Source of the DNA: Pseudomonas crudilactis
GTDB taxonomy: Bacteria > Pseudomonadota > Gammaproteobacteria > Pseudomonadales > Pseudomonadaceae
Direction: 5' to 3'
DNA: 64,000 bases
NCBI RefSeq assembly: GCF_013433315.1
Contig: NZ_WXVV01000001.1
Span: 1-64,000, forward strand
Position 1 is the stretch's first letter. Every line of letters starts with the position of its first letter. The position numbers were made by a program, and so were the translations under genes. Positions 20,879-33,005 of this stretch are shown here, piece by piece. The notes beneath the pieces were generated by a model that ran no database searches, was not told where the DNA came from, and saw only the letters and a program-made list of their open reading frames with translations.

Positions 20879-21007
20879 AGCCGCAGGCAATGTAGAGAGG
20901 CAAATGAGAAAAAAACGTCAAACAAACCGTTAATACATGTCATTGCCATTCAGATTAGCAGCGACTCGGTGACGCGCGGTGGCCGTGCGTCATTCCGCGT
21001 CAGGTGT

Positions 21008-22525
21008 TCAGAAGGGATTGGGCAGGTAGGCGACGCTCTGGTCGGCGCGGCCATGGAACACCTGTTCGCCGCGGGTTGGCGTGGTGGTGATGATCCGGTG
21101 GTCTGCGCTCAGATAATCCAGCGGCAGCGAATCGCCATTTCGGTATTGCGCGACGATGATGGTGCGTTGCGCATCCCAATGCTGACCGCTAGTGCGCTCC
21201 AGCCAGGCGAACAACGCAGCACTGGTGCCGGCACGTGGAAAATCAGCGGTTTCTGCCACGTAGTAGAAGGGCGCGCCGCCGGTTTGCAGGTACATCGGCA
21301 CTTTGTTGTCGACCTCGATCATGACCATGCGCCACTGATTCAACGGTGCCTGTTGGCTGGCCTGCTCGCGCACGGTTGCGCCGAAGCGGATCACGCCGCC
21401 AGCGCTGTTGGTCCACGGATACAGCACACCGAGCACACCGGCCATCACGACCGTAGCGATTGCAAAAGCGATTTTCCAACCGCGTCCGTCGAGCTTGCGC
21501 GTGGCCATGCGCCGGGTGATCCACCACGCACCGAGCAGTTGCGCGAATGGCACCAGTGGCAACACGTAATAGCTGCGTCGACTACCGCTGGCAGTGAAAA
21601 ACAGCAGCAACAGACCTAGCCCCTGAATCAGCCAGCGGGTGTCTGGCTCGATGTTCCGCCAGTTTCGCAGCGCCACCCACAACGCAATGAGCCAGCACGG
21701 CGCCCATGGCAGGGTGTAGATCGGCAGATACAACAAGTAGATGTAAATCGGCCCGATGTTGTCGAACGGCTGGAAAAACCGCACAACGTTTTCCCGCAAC
21801 ACCAGTTCCAGTCCGCTTTGCCGATAGTCAGGGGATCCGTAGACATGCGAGAGCAGGAACGGCAATCCATAGAACGTTCCGGCGATCAGCAGCGCGGCGC
21901 ACAGGCGCAGGTTGAGATGGCGTTTCCAACGGCCGTTTTGCAAAAGATGCGGTAACAGCAGCAGCCCCGGCAGGATGAAACCGATCAGGCCCTTGAACAA
22001 AGACGTCAGCGCCAACAGGCCGAAAAACACCACATAGCGCCAGAACCGGGTGTCATCAGGGTCACGCCAATACCACCACACCGCCGCGAGAACACCGCAG
22101 ACGGTGAGGATGTCGGCCGTCGCGACCCGCGCCCAGAAGACGAAATAGAATGTGGTCGCCAACATCCATCCGGCAATCAGCCCGGTCCCTTTGCGAAACA
22201 ATTGCTCGCCCAGCAGGTACACCAGCCATACGCTGAACCACGCCGAAATGACCGACGACAAGCGCAATGACCAAGGCCCCAGGCCTCCAGTCAGCCAGGA
22301 AGTTGCGGTGATCAGCCAGTACGACAGCAAAGGCTTGTCGTAGTACGGATCGCCCTTGAGATACGGGTCGAAGTAGTCACCGCTTTGCAGCATCTGCAAA
22401 GCGATATTGGCCCAGCGGGTTTCCGCGCCCCAGAGTTCGCGGCTGCCCAGCCCAAGCAGCAACATCAGCGCAGTCGCTGCGAGAAGAATCCATAACGCCC
22501 TGGGTTCTTTGGCCGTCGCGGTCAT
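21008..22525 (-). CDS. ArnT-like/GT39 family glycosyltransferase, diverged
   Basis: This 505-residue polytopic membrane protein has about eleven to twelve helices plus a C-terminal periplasmic domain. It is clearly related to ArnT: the first loop reads [20 protein letters not shown] and the next [14 protein letters not shown]. Where ArnT has DETR, this protein has AETR (residues 34-37), so the first acidic residue is missing, and YFEKP is replaced by YYDKP (61-65). A different sugar donor or acceptor is therefore likely. Its ATG overlaps the stop of the second arnT (ATGA), so the two are made together. Confidence 0.8.
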   Translation of the reverse strand: MTATAKEPRALWILLAATALMLLLGLGSRELWGAETRWANIALQMLQSGDYFDPYLKGDPYYDKPLLSYWLITATSWLTGGLGPWSLRLSSVISAWFSVWLVYLLGEQLFRKGTGLIAGWMLATTFYFVFWARVATADILTVCGVLAAVWWYWRDPDDTRFWRYVVFFGLLALTSLFKGLIGFILPGLLLLPHLLQNGRWKRHLNLRLCAALLIAGTFYGLPFLLSHVYGSPDYRQSGLELVLRENVVRFFQPFDNIGPIYIYLLYLPIYTLPWAPCWLIALWVALRNWRNIEPDTRWLIQGLGLLLLFFTASGSRRSYYVLPLVPFAQLLGAWWITRRMATRKLDGRGWKIAFAIATVVMAGVLGVLYPWTNSAGGVIRFGATVREQASQQAPLNQWRMVMIEVDNKVPMYLQTGGAPFYYVAETADFPRAGTSAALFAWLERTSGQHWDAQRTIIVAQYRNGDSLPLDYLSADHRIITTTPTRGEQVFHGRADQSVAYLPNPF

Positions 22526-24237
22526 GGCTGGCGCTTGGCGAAAATGTAGATCTGCAGATTGCCGCGCTGGTAATGCTTGCCGTCAGCCGGCAACAGTTCG
22601 ATTTCCTGCGCTTCCTGGGTGCTGTTGACGCGCATCACCACCGCCACCGAGCCTTTTTTGCGCGCGTCGGTCATCCATTGGCCAACATCGTCCAGACCGA
22701 CCTTGCGGGCAGCCATGGCCGGATCGTCGAGGCCGTATTTCAGTTCACCGACGGTATTGAACAGATCCACTTGCGGCCGCTTCAGACGCCAGGCCAAGGC
22801 CGACGCGGCGCCAAGGTCATTACTCAACAGCGAGGACGCTTCGCTCAAGGCCTGTTGATGCTCGGCAATAAACTGGTCGGGCATCTTGCTGTCGACGATT
22901 TGCGCCGGCATTGCGGCGGGCAGCAAGGCGATCAGCAGACCGATGCCGAGCGCCGGCATGGCCCACATCGTCAGCGGCCGCATGACTTGCAGGGCATTGG
23001 CGATGATCCAGCCGATCAGCACGATATACACCAGCGACAGGCTGAACATCTCGGTGTTTTCGTAGAGTTCCTTGCTCGCTTGCAGGTAGATCAGCGCAAT
23101 CAGGGCAACGCTGCCCATTACGGTATTGATCACGCCGTTCAGGCGCAGAACCTGCGTGTTGCGCTGCTCCAGCCAGTTGACCACGGTGTAGCCCATCAGC
23201 AGGGCCAGAGGAAACAGGCACGGCATGATGTAGGTCGGCAGCTTGCCGCTGCTCAGACTGAAAAAGATCAGCGGCAGCACAAACCACAGCGCCAGAAACG
23301 CGGTTTTTGCCTCGCGTTTTTCACGCCAGGTACGAATCAGCGTCGACGGCAACAACAGCGCCCATGGCAACGTCGAAGCAAACAGCAACGGCAGATAGAA
23401 CCACCACGGCCGTGCATGCTGGGCATCATCGCCAGCGGCGAAACGGCGGATGTGTTCATGCCAGAAGAAAAACCGCCAGAAGTCCGGCTCGCGCACGTGT
23501 ACCGCCAGTGCCCACGGCACGCTGACCAATGCGGCCACCAGTATCGCCACCGGGCCGTAGCGCAGCAGTTCGCTGAAACGGCGTTGCCAGATCATGTAGG
23601 GCAGGGCGATCAGCACCGGCAGCAGCAGGGCCAGAAAGCCTTTGGTCATCAGGCCCATTCCACAAGCGGCGCCGAGCAATGCCCAACTGCCGAGACGGGC
23701 CTTGGGGGTGGTGCTGTCGATGGCAAACCACACCGCTACCAGACTGAGGTTGACCCACAAGGTGAACTGCGGATCAAGGTTGGCGTAGCCTGCCTGACCG
23801 GCGATCAGGCCAAAACTCATGTACAGCAAGGCACATGCCGCGCTGATCCGCGGGTTGTTCCAGAGCCTGCGTGCCAACAGATAGGCGAGCCAGACGCTGA
23901 CGCCCGTACTCACCGCCGAAGCGATGCGCACACCGAACAGGTTGTCGCCGAAAATCGCCTGGCCGATGGCGATCATCCAGTATCCGGCAATCGGTTTCTC
24001 GAAATAGCGAATGCCCATGAAATGCGGCGCGACCCAGTTGCCGCTCAGCAGCATTTCCTGGCTGATCTGGCCGTAACGGGTTTCGTCGGGAATCCACAAA
24101 CCGTGGCTCATCAGCGGCAACAGATAAAACAGCACAAACGCCAGGATCAACCCAGGGATCGCCCAGCGTTCGATCGGCGAGGGAGGTTGCATCAAATGAC
24201 GGGCAGCGTGGCGCAACGGAGGGGTATCGGACGTCAT
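22522..24237 (-). CDS. arnT: Second ArnT, lipid A aminoarabinose transferase paralogue
   Basis: This 571-residue protein follows the ArnT at 9115-10767 almost line by line: [57 protein letters not shown] and [14 protein letters not shown] are all conserved. The chosen ATG has AAGG about eight bases upstream and adds a hydrophilic leader of about 20 residues that the first copy lacks. It lies 63 bases downstream of an Ais-like phosphatase gene on the same strand and overlaps the next glycosyltransferase. It probably also adds L-Ara4N or a related sugar to lipid A, under different control. Confidence 0.92.
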   Translation of the reverse strand: MTSDTPPLRHAARHLMQPPSPIERWAIPGLILAFVLFYLLPLMSHGLWIPDETRYGQISQEMLLSGNWVAPHFMGIRYFEKPIAGYWMIAIGQAIFGDNLFGVRIASAVSTGVSVWLAYLLARRLWNNPRISAACALLYMSFGLIAGQAGYANLDPQFTLWVNLSLVAVWFAIDSTTPKARLGSWALLGAACGMGLMTKGFLALLLPVLIALPYMIWQRRFSELLRYGPVAILVAALVSVPWALAVHVREPDFWRFFFWHEHIRRFAAGDDAQHARPWWFYLPLLFASTLPWALLLPSTLIRTWREKREAKTAFLALWFVLPLIFFSLSSGKLPTYIMPCLFPLALLMGYTVVNWLEQRNTQVLRLNGVINTVMGSVALIALIYLQASKELYENTEMFSLSLVYIVLIGWIIANALQVMRPLTMWAMPALGIGLLIALLPAAMPAQIVDSKMPDQFIAEHQQALSEASSLLSNDLGAASALAWRLKRPQVDLFNTVGELKYGLDDPAMAARKVGLDDVGQWMTDARKKGSVAVVMRVNSTQEAQEIELLPADGKHYQRGNLQIYIFAKRQP

Positions 24238-24300
24238 GACTGGGCCTTGGGGCGAATAAATAGTATCTGGCTTAAAACACTAGAAGCCTTGGCGGTTTTT

Positions 24301-24975
24301 TCATTGTTTATGTGTAACGTCTAATATCTGCCAGAACGGTGTATTGATAATGCCCAGCACTGTAAGTTGTTTCCGGTCATCAATTCGTACAAGTAAGGTA
24401 CTGCCATACTCGGCGGCAATCGCGTGAGGAAAACCGGTCTGTTTTTCAAAATCACTGATACAGCCGCTGTGCGTGACCAGTACAAGATTCTGCTGCGCCA
24501 CTTTGCGCGCGACGATGTCATCGCGAAGTGTCGGGCCGCAGGTGGCCAGCCAGTCTTCGGCGCTGGCGTCGTGGCCGAACATGTAATGCGCGGTTTGCGC
24601 CGTGCGGGTCAGCGGGCTGCTCAACACCACGGCCTGCTGCATGCCCAGTCTGACGAAGCCTTGACCGACCGCTTGCGCCGCGCGGCTGCCCACTTCGGTG
24701 ATGCCATCCGCCGGGCCCAGGCAGGTATTGCTCGAACGATCGCAGCGTTCGGTGTGTCGCACCAGCGCAACGACTTCACCGGCCCGCCAGGCTTTTACCC
24801 ATTGAGCGGTGGTGCTGCGCCCGGCATGATCGAGGTCGGTCGGTGAGCGCGGCCACCAGACAAAACCACTGACCAGAATGGCCAGTGCGATGACACACAC
24901 GAGTGCAACCCATAGCCGAAAGCGCGGCGTACGCCGGTACCGAAATAAATGTTTCAACTGAAATAATTGCGCCAC
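24301..24975 (-). CDS. Histidine phosphatase, Ais-like (LPS core heptose phosphate phosphatase)
   Basis: This 224-residue protein has a membrane anchor near residues 22-42 and a periplasmic histidine-phosphatase domain. The catalytic motif is VVALVRHTERCDRSSNTCL, which closely follows the enterobacterial Ais sequence including the paired cysteines. The second catalytic histidine is in LVLVTHSGC. In E. coli, Ais is encoded beside the arn operon, is induced with it and dephosphorylates core heptose. Here it heads the arnT2 module. The assignment rests on motif likeness from memory, so substrate specificity is inferred. Confidence 0.8.
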   Translation of the reverse strand: MAQLFQLKHLFRYRRTPRFRLWVALVCVIALAILVSGFVWWPRSPTDLDHAGRSTTAQWVKAWRAGEVVALVRHTERCDRSSNTCLGPADGITEVGSRAAQAVGQGFVRLGMQQAVVLSSPLTRTAQTAHYMFGHDASAEDWLATCGPTLRDDIVARKVAQQNLVLVTHSGCISDFEKQTGFPHAIAAEYGSTLLVRIDDRKQLTVLGIINTPFWQILDVTHKQ

Positions 24976-25293
24976 AATGTTGCCTCTTTAAACGCCAGAT
25001 AGTTCATTCAGTGCAACGCAAGGCTTGGGCAGCGAGCAACTTTACGACTGTTTACTTGAATGCTGGCTGAACACTACGTTCAAGGTCGTCGGGGCGCGGT
25101 GAAGAACATGTGAAAAAATTGCCAGAAGTTACTTCGGACAAACTAAAGCGCCTATTTGATAAACAAACTCAATTGTTGTTTTTGTTTATCGAGGGGCCTT
25201 AACAAGTCTCCATCGTTGCGGTGAAGCTCAGGCTGTCACGCAACGGCATAGCGCCGGGCTAGCCGGATAAACACTCAGGAGTCGTTCGAACGC
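24976..25293. other. Divergent intergenic region with a perfect inverted repeat
   Basis: This 318-base region between the Ais-like gene (minus) and the sensor kinase (plus) contains no supported gene. It is AT-rich around 25125-25195. GATAAACAAA at 25159-25168 and TTTGTTTATC at 25182-25191 are perfect reverse complements separated by 13 bases, a typical size for an operator of a dimeric regulator. Promoters for both directions should lie here. No response regulator gene precedes the kinase. Confidence 0.6.
25159..25191. promoter_or_regulatory. Palindromic operator candidate GATAAACAAA-N13-TTTGTTTATC
   Basis: The arms are ten bases each and match perfectly. The centre lies about 200 bases before the Ais-like start and about 120 bases before the kinase start. 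TGTTTA cores recall the half-sites of PhoP boxes, but here they are inverted rather than direct repeats, so another regulator is likely. Confidence 0.45.
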
Positions 25294-26598
25294 ATGGATC
25301 TCAAGCAAAGCCTGACAAAACGGATCGTGATCGTGTTCGCCCTGATGAGTGCTCTTGTGGCCGGTGTGTTTGCGTTGGGGATCGTCGCCACCGTGCACGT
25401 GGTCGAGCGCAAGTTGACCACCACCACGCTAAGCGGAGGTCTACGCCGTTTATTGGCAATGGATGACATCAGTCACTGGAGCCACGCCCCGGAAAAGGGC
25501 GAATTGTTTTTTTTCGAGGGCGGCCAGGGGCCGTTGGCACTGACCCGGCAACTGGCGGCGCTGCCCTTGGGCTTTCAGGAAATCACTTTTCACGGTGACG
25601 CTTTCTACGCCATGGTCGAAGCCGTTGGCGGGCGCAAATACGTGTTGCTGCGGGATCAGGAAAGCCTCGAACAACGTGAGCATCTGCTGTTTATTGTGGT
25701 GATTGTCGGGTTCATCCTCAGCGTGATTCTGGCGATTATTCTGGGCCGCTTGCTGGCGCGACGGGTCATGGCGCCGGTGATTCGTCTGGCTCGCCAGGTG
25801 CGCCACCGCGATCAGCTCATCGAGGTGGCGCCGCCGTTGCATCCCGATTACGCCGCTGATGAAGTCGGCGAGCTGGCGCTGTCGTTCGATCAGACTTTGG
25901 GACGCCTGCGCGCGACCTTGAGCCGGGAGAAACTGTTCACCAGCGATGTCAGCCATGAACTGCGCACACCCTTGATGGTGCTAACGACGTCCTGCGAACT
26001 GCTGTTGGCCAACCCGTCGCTTGATGCCCGTTCAGGCGCACAGGTCAGCCGGATTGCCCGGGCCAGCCACGAGATGCGCCTGTTGGTCGAAACCTTTCTG
26101 ATGCTGGCGCGCAAGCCTGAAGAAGTTCGCGTGCAGTCCACGTGTACGCTCAAGGAAATTGCCAATGCGCAGACAGAGGTGTGGGGCCGCTTGATCCGCG
26201 AAAAAGGCCTGGAGTTTGTCTACGATCCGCAGCACGCCGGCGCAGCGCGCTTCAACCTGACTTTTCTGCAATCAGTGATGGGCAACCTGTTGCGCAACGC
26301 CTGGCATTACACCGACCACGGTTACGTGCGCCTGACCCTGCTCGAAAACAGCTTCGTGGTTGAAGACAGCGGCATCGGTATTCCGGAAGAACAGCGCCAT
26401 GCGATGTTCCAGCCCTTCGTGCGCGGCGATGAACAACGCGGCGAAGGGCTCGGCCTCGGGCTTTCGCTGGTGCAGCGGATCTGCAGCCAGCAACACTGGC
26501 AAGTGCAACTCACCACCCGTGAGCCGAATGGCTGTCGCTTTACCGTGACCCTGACTCAGGACGCGGGCGGGCAGCCGCGCGGATTGCCGGCGGCCTGA
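25294..26598 (+). CDS. Orphan sensor histidine kinase
   Basis: This 434-residue inner-membrane kinase has helices at about residues 12-34 and 133-156 that enclose a periplasmic sensor domain of about 100 residues. The cytoplasmic part carries H-box FTSDVSHELRTPLMV, N-box QSVMGNLLRNAWHYT, G1 VEDSGIGIPEEQ and G2 GEGLGLGLSLVQRI, so it should be catalytically complete. Kinases of this class normally follow a response regulator gene; none precedes it here. It is divergent from the Ais-arnT2 module, so LPS or envelope sensing is a reasonable guess. Its 3' end overlaps the convergent pqiC gene by about 40 bases. Confidence 0.88.
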   Translation: MDLKQSLTKRIVIVFALMSALVAGVFALGIVATVHVVERKLTTTTLSGGLRRLLAMDDISHWSHAPEKGELFFFEGGQGPLALTRQLAALPLGFQEITFHGDAFYAMVEAVGGRKYVLLRDQESLEQREHLLFIVVIVGFILSVILAIILGRLLARRVMAPVIRLARQVRHRDQLIEVAPPLHPDYAADEVGELALSFDQTLGRLRATLSREKLFTSDVSHELRTPLMVLTTSCELLLANPSLDARSGAQVSRIARASHEMRLLVETFLMLARKPEEVRVQSTCTLKEIANAQTEVWGRLIREKGLEFVYDPQHAGAARFNLTFLQSVMGNLLRNAWHYTDHGYVRLTLLENSFVVEDSGIGIPEEQRHAMFQPFVRGDEQRGEGLGLGLSLVQRICSQQHWQVQLTTREPNGCRFTVTLTQDAGGQPRGLPAA

Positions 26599-27107
26599 CT
26601 GATCGCCGCAGCCAGCCGTTTGACGTTGTGCTGCTGGGCGCCCACCAGATCATCGATGGTCGGGCCGGACGGTGTTTGCAGGGTCGAACGGCAGGTCAGC
26701 AGGCCACTGTCGGTCGCCCCTGATGGACGCAGACGCCATTTGGCGTCGATCAAGGCGTACTGCCCCGGAATCGAATCGAAGCGCTGCACTTCGATGCGTA
26801 CCGAGGTAGCGCCCTGGCCGCCGGTATTGCTCAATTGATCGCTCAGCGCACCGCGCAGCTCATCGGCAAGTGTCGCGCCCCACCAATCGGTTTCCAGAAT
26901 CGCCAGGCCGCTGTTGCCTTGGCGGATAACGATTTGCGCGCGGTCGACCTGTGGCGGAACGCTGAGGGCTTCGATGGGAATCTGCGCGCCGCCGCCCCTG
27001 TTACTCAGTTGCACCGGGGTCAGGGTGTGAAAGCTGATCGGGTCGCTGCGGCAGGCGCCCAACAGCAACACGGCAGCGAGCACGGTGAACTTCAGCGGTA
27101 AAGCCAT
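26556..27107 (-). CDS. pqiC: PqiC family ABC-type transport auxiliary lipoprotein
   Basis: This 183-residue outer-membrane lipoprotein starts at ATG 27107, preceded by AGGAG at eight bases; its lipobox is LLLGAC with the acylated cysteine at residue 19. The mature protein begins RSDPISFHTLTPV, matching the PqiC/DUF330 family. It is thought to form the outer-membrane end of the PqiB lipid tunnel. It follows pqiB with a short overlap and converges on the sensor kinase. Confidence 0.85.
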   Translation of the reverse strand: MALPLKFTVLAAVLLLGACRSDPISFHTLTPVQLSNRGGGAQIPIEALSVPPQVDRAQIVIRQGNSGLAILETDWWGATLADELRGALSDQLSNTGGQGATSVRIEVQRFDSIPGQYALIDAKWRLRPSGATDSGLLTCRSTLQTPSGPTIDDLVGAQQHNVKRLAAAISQAAGNPRGCPPAS

Positions 27108-27124
27108 TGTGGTAGCTCCTGTGC

Positions 27125-28780
27125 TCAATTGCGTGGTGGCCCTTTCAGATCCAGCGGCGCGGCGTTATCGGGACGACCGCGAATCAGCGATTCCGGATGT
27201 CGGCCCAGGTAATCCGACAGCTCACGCAGCGAGCGCGACATCCGCCCGAGTTCGTCGAGGGTTTCCGTGAGTTTTTCGCGTTGCGGCGAGTCTTCGGCGA
27301 GCGTTGAACTGGCGGACTGCAATGTCTTGCTGACGTCGGCGAGGGTGCTTTGCACACCCGGCAGGGTCTTGGCATTGAACTGGCTCAGGCCTTTGCGCAG
27401 TTCGACCAGATTGCTGTCGAGGTTACCGGCAATCCGTTCAACCGGCAGTTTGTTGAGCTTGTCGACCATCGCTTCGAGTTTTTCCTGCAACTGTTCGAGG
27501 CTGCCCGGAACGGTCGGTAGAACGACCGGGCGAGCGCTTGGATCGAACGCGACTTTCTCCGCTTTCGGAAAGAAGTCCAGTGCCACGTACAACTGGCCGG
27601 TCAGCAGGTTGCCACTGCGGGCCTGGGCACGCAGGCCATTATCGACGAAGGTGCCCAGCAGGCGGATGCCGGCGGCTTCGTCGTTGGGGTCGTGCTTGAA
27701 TTCGGTGAGCATCTTTTTGTAGGCCTGACCGAGACGCTGCGGGTAAATGACGATGCCGACATTAAGCGGGAAGGTGCGTTTTTTTGCATCGAAATCCAGG
27801 TTGATGCCCACGACCCGGCCGATTTCCATACCGAGGAACTCGACCGGCGCATCGACCTTGAGTCCGCGCAGCGACTGGTCGAATCGCAGCACCATGTATT
27901 GCGCCTTGCCGTTCGGCGGCGCGAGGGCACTCTGCTGGTCGGCGAACAGTTCGAAATCCTTGTCGTCAGCGGCGGCCACATCGTTGGGACTGTAATCCGG
28001 AGCACGGAATGCAATACCGCCCACCAGCATCGTCGACAGCGATTCGGTCTTCACGGCAAAGCCGTTGGCACCGACATTGATGTCGATGCCGCTGGCATTC
28101 CAGAAGCGGGTATTTTCAGTGACGAACGCGTCGTTCGGCGCGTGAATGAACACCTCGATATCCACCCCTTTGCCTTCGGGGTTGAGGGCGTAGGTGACGA
28201 CCTGGCCGACCGGAATCTTGCGGTAATAGACCGGTGAACCGATGTCCAGTGAACCGAGGTCCGGCGCGTGCAGCATGAAGCGCTTGCCGGGTTCGCCATA
28301 GGTGATCGGCGGCGGATTTTCCAGACCCTTGAAGTTCTTTGCGCGGCCATTGGACTGGCCGACGTCGGCGCCGATGTAGTCACCGGAAAGCAGGGTGTCG
28401 ATGCCCGAAACCCCGCCGGCGCCAATGCGTGGGCGCACCACCCAGAACTGTGAATCTTCGCGCGTGAAGGTTTCCGCCTGTTTGGACAGTTTGATGGTGG
28501 CGTCGACGCTTTTCTGGTCGCCACTCAACTCGACGTCCGTGACCTGACCGATGACCACGTTGCGGTATTTGACCTCGGTCTTGTTCGCCGTCAGGCCGCT
28601 GCCTGTCTTGAAGTTGACAATGATCGTCGGCCCTTCCTGCATCACGTTGTGCACCACCAGCGAGATGCCCACGAGCACCGCCACAATCGGCACAATCCAG
28701 ACGAGTGAAATGCCGAAACGGCGGGTTTTGACTGGGGCTTGGCCTGGCGCTCGCGGCTCGTCGGTGGCTGACGACTTCAT
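27125..28780 (-). CDS. pqiB: PqiB, MCE-domain intermembrane transport protein
   Basis: This 551-residue protein has an N-terminal anchor (ISLVWIVPIVAVLVGISLVV, residues 24-43), then three MCE/MlaD repeats (starting near residues 50, 165 and 290; GSGLTANKTEVKYRNVVIG is the first) and a long C-terminal alpha-helical stretch with LEQLQEKLEAMVDKLNKL. In E. coli, PqiB hexamers form a syringe-like tunnel for lipids between the membranes. The inner-membrane partner PqiA is usually encoded just upstream, but here a repeat and an unrelated oxidoreductase come first. Confidence 0.9.
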   Translation of the reverse strand: MKSSATDEPRAPGQAPVKTRRFGISLVWIVPIVAVLVGISLVVHNVMQEGPTIIVNFKTGSGLTANKTEVKYRNVVIGQVTDVELSGDQKSVDATIKLSKQAETFTREDSQFWVVRPRIGAGGVSGIDTLLSGDYIGADVGQSNGRAKNFKGLENPPPITYGEPGKRFMLHAPDLGSLDIGSPVYYRKIPVGQVVTYALNPEGKGVDIEVFIHAPNDAFVTENTRFWNASGIDINVGANGFAVKTESLSTMLVGGIAFRAPDYSPNDVAAADDKDFELFADQQSALAPPNGKAQYMVLRFDQSLRGLKVDAPVEFLGMEIGRVVGINLDFDAKKRTFPLNVGIVIYPQRLGQAYKKMLTEFKHDPNDEAAGIRLLGTFVDNGLRAQARSGNLLTGQLYVALDFFPKAEKVAFDPSARPVVLPTVPGSLEQLQEKLEAMVDKLNKLPVERIAGNLDSNLVELRKGLSQFNAKTLPGVQSTLADVSKTLQSASSTLAEDSPQREKLTETLDELGRMSRSLRELSDYLGRHPESLIRGRPDNAAPLDLKGPPRN

Positions 28781-28891
28781 CCATGTCTCCTCGATTGAAT
28801 GGGCACTGAGCGTCAGGAACGCAAAAGCACCTCATCAATATAGAAGTGCTTGGCGATAGAGCAAATGTGAATAGCGCATGCACCGCGGTAC

Positions 28892-28975
28892 CCCTGTAGG
28901 AGCTGCCGCAGGCTGCGATCTTTTGATTTTGTTTTTAAGATCAAAAGATCGCAGCCTGCGGCAGCTCCTACAGGG
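28892..28975. repeat. Paired inverted intergenic repeat (REP/REPIN type A)
   Basis: Second copy of the element at 2546-2624. The long arms read TGTAGGAGCTGCCGCAGGCT and continue to GATC, mirrored after an AT-rich loop. It is located between the pqiB start and the stop of the putrescine oxidoreductase gene, where it may end the polyamine transcript. Confidence 0.85.
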
Positions 28976-28983
28976 ATTGGGGG

Positions 28984-31504
<2,521 letters not shown>

Positions 31505-31537
31505 TTGTTGGATTTCTCAGGTGGTTCGCTATTCCCC

Positions 31538-31635
31538 TTGTGGGAGCGAGCCTGCTCGCGAAAGCGGTGGGTCAGGCAACATCAATGGTGACTGTGCTGA
31601 CGCCTTCGCGAGCAGGCTCGCTCCCACAGGGGATT
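31538..31635. repeat. Paired inverted intergenic repeat (REP/REPIN type B)
   Basis: The arms TTGTGGGAGCGAGCCTGCTC with GCGAA and its mirror TTCGCGAGCAGGCTCGCTCC flank about 50 bases of loop. It stands between the glutamine-synthetase-like gene (stop at 31647) and the type C repeat, so two different repeat families fill one intergenic gap. Confidence 0.85.
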
Positions 31636-31646
31636 TGTGAAGTGAG

Positions 31647-33005
31647 TTAAACGCTCAACATCAGGAACTCACGCTCCCACGAGCTGATCACGCGCTTGAA
31701 GTTTTCATGCTCGGCACGTTTCACCGCGACGTAGCCACGGACAAACTTGTCGCCCAGATACTGCGCAACGGCCTCGCACTCTTCCATTTGCGTCAGCGCT
31801 TCTTCGATGGTGATCGGCAGGCGCAGGTTGCGGCGCTCGTAAGCGCGGCCCTGTACGGCAGCGCTCGGCGCGATGGCTTCGACCATGCCGATGTAACCGC
31901 AGAGCAGGCTCGCGGCAATCGCCAGATACGGGTTGGCATCCGCGCCCGGCAAGCGGTTTTCCACGCGCATCGCCTCAGGGCTGGAAGTCGGCACGCGCAG
32001 GCCGACGGTGCGGTTTTCTTCGCCCCATTCGACGTTGACCGGCGCCGAGGTGTCCGGCAGGAAGCGGCGGAACGAGTTGACGTTGGGCGCGAACATCGGC
32101 AGCACTTTCGGGATGTATTTCTGCAAACCACCGATGTAATGCAGGAACAGTTCGCTCATCTGCCCGTCAGCGTTAGCAAAGATCGGTTTGCCCGTGGCGA
32201 TGTCCACCACGCTCTGGTGAATGTGCATGGCGCTGCCCGGCTCGTCGCCGATCGGCTTGGCCATGAACGTCGCCGCAACGTTGTGCTTGAGTGCGGCCTC
32301 ACGCATGGTGCGCTTGAACACGGTGATCTGGTCGGCCAGATCCAGTGCGTCACCATGACGGAAGTTGATTTCCATCTGCGCCGGGCCGTCCTCGTGGATC
32401 AGCGTGTCGAGGTCCAGGCCTTGCAGTTCGCACCAGTCGTAGACGTCTTCGAATAACGGATCGAATTCGTTGGCGGCGTCGATGGAGAACGACTGACGAC
32501 CGCTTTCAGCACGGCCCGAGCGGCCGAGCGGTGCCTTCAGTGGCAAGTCCGGGTCTTCGCAGCGTTGGGTCAGGTAGAACTCCATTTCCGGCGCCACAAT
32601 CGGCTTCCAGCCTTTGTCGGTGTACAGCTGCAAGACTTTCTTCAACACGTTGCGCGGCGACAGTTCGATCGGGTTGCCGAACTTGTCGAAGGTGTCGTGG
32701 ATGACGATGGCGGTCGGCTCGATCGCCCATGGAATCACGTAGACCGCGTCAGCCACTGGCTTGCAGACCATGTCGATATCGGCAGGATCGAGCAGGTCGT
32801 AGTAGATGTCGTCGTCGACAAAATCCCCGGTTACCGTTTGCAGCAGCACACTTTCCGGCAGGCGCATGCCTCGCTCATGCAGGAACTTGTTGGTCGGTGC
32901 GATCTTGCCGCGGGCAATGCCGGTCAGGTCGCTGACCACACATTCGACTTCGGTAATCTTGTGATCTTTCAGCCACGTGAACAGCTGATCGAAAGGGGCA
33001 TTCAT
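31647..33005 (-). CDS. Gamma-glutamylpolyamine synthetase (glutamine synthetase family, PuuA/SpuI-like)
   Basis: This 452-residue enzyme would ligate glutamate to putrescine or another polyamine using ATP, the first step of the gamma-glutamyl pathway. The N-terminal beta-grasp domain (VVSDLTGIARGKIAPTNKF) is followed by the glutamine-synthetase catalytic domain with EMEFYLTQR, QMEINFRHGDALDLADQ, MHIHQSV and NRTVGLRVP-type motifs. The ATG at 33005 has GAGG six bases upstream; a 36-residue upstream extension is disregarded. It is divergent from an AraC regulator. Confidence 0.9.
   Translation of the reverse strand: MNAPFDQLFTWLKDHKITEVECVVSDLTGIARGKIAPTNKFLHERGMRLPESVLLQTVTGDFVDDDIYYDLLDPADIDMVCKPVADAVYVIPWAIEPTAIVIHDTFDKFGNPIELSPRNVLKKVLQLYTDKGWKPIVAPEMEFYLTQRCEDPDLPLKAPLGRSGRAESGRQSFSIDAANEFDPLFEDVYDWCELQGLDLDTLIHEDGPAQMEINFRHGDALDLADQITVFKRTMREAALKHNVAATFMAKPIGDEPGSAMHIHQSVVDIATGKPIFANADGQMSELFLHYIGGLQKYIPKVLPMFAPNVNSFRRFLPDTSAPVNVEWGEENRTVGLRVPTSSPEAMRVENRLPGADANPYLAIAASLLCGYIGMVEAIAPSAAVQGRAYERRNLRLPITIEEALTQMEECEAVAQYLGDKFVRGYVAVKRAEHENFKRVISSWEREFLMLSV

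Noticed and set aside
22573..24324. 583-codon plus-strand frame opposite the second arnT
   Set aside because: Antisense shadow with a polar, histidine- and glutamine-rich product, typical of the complement of a high-GC membrane protein gene.
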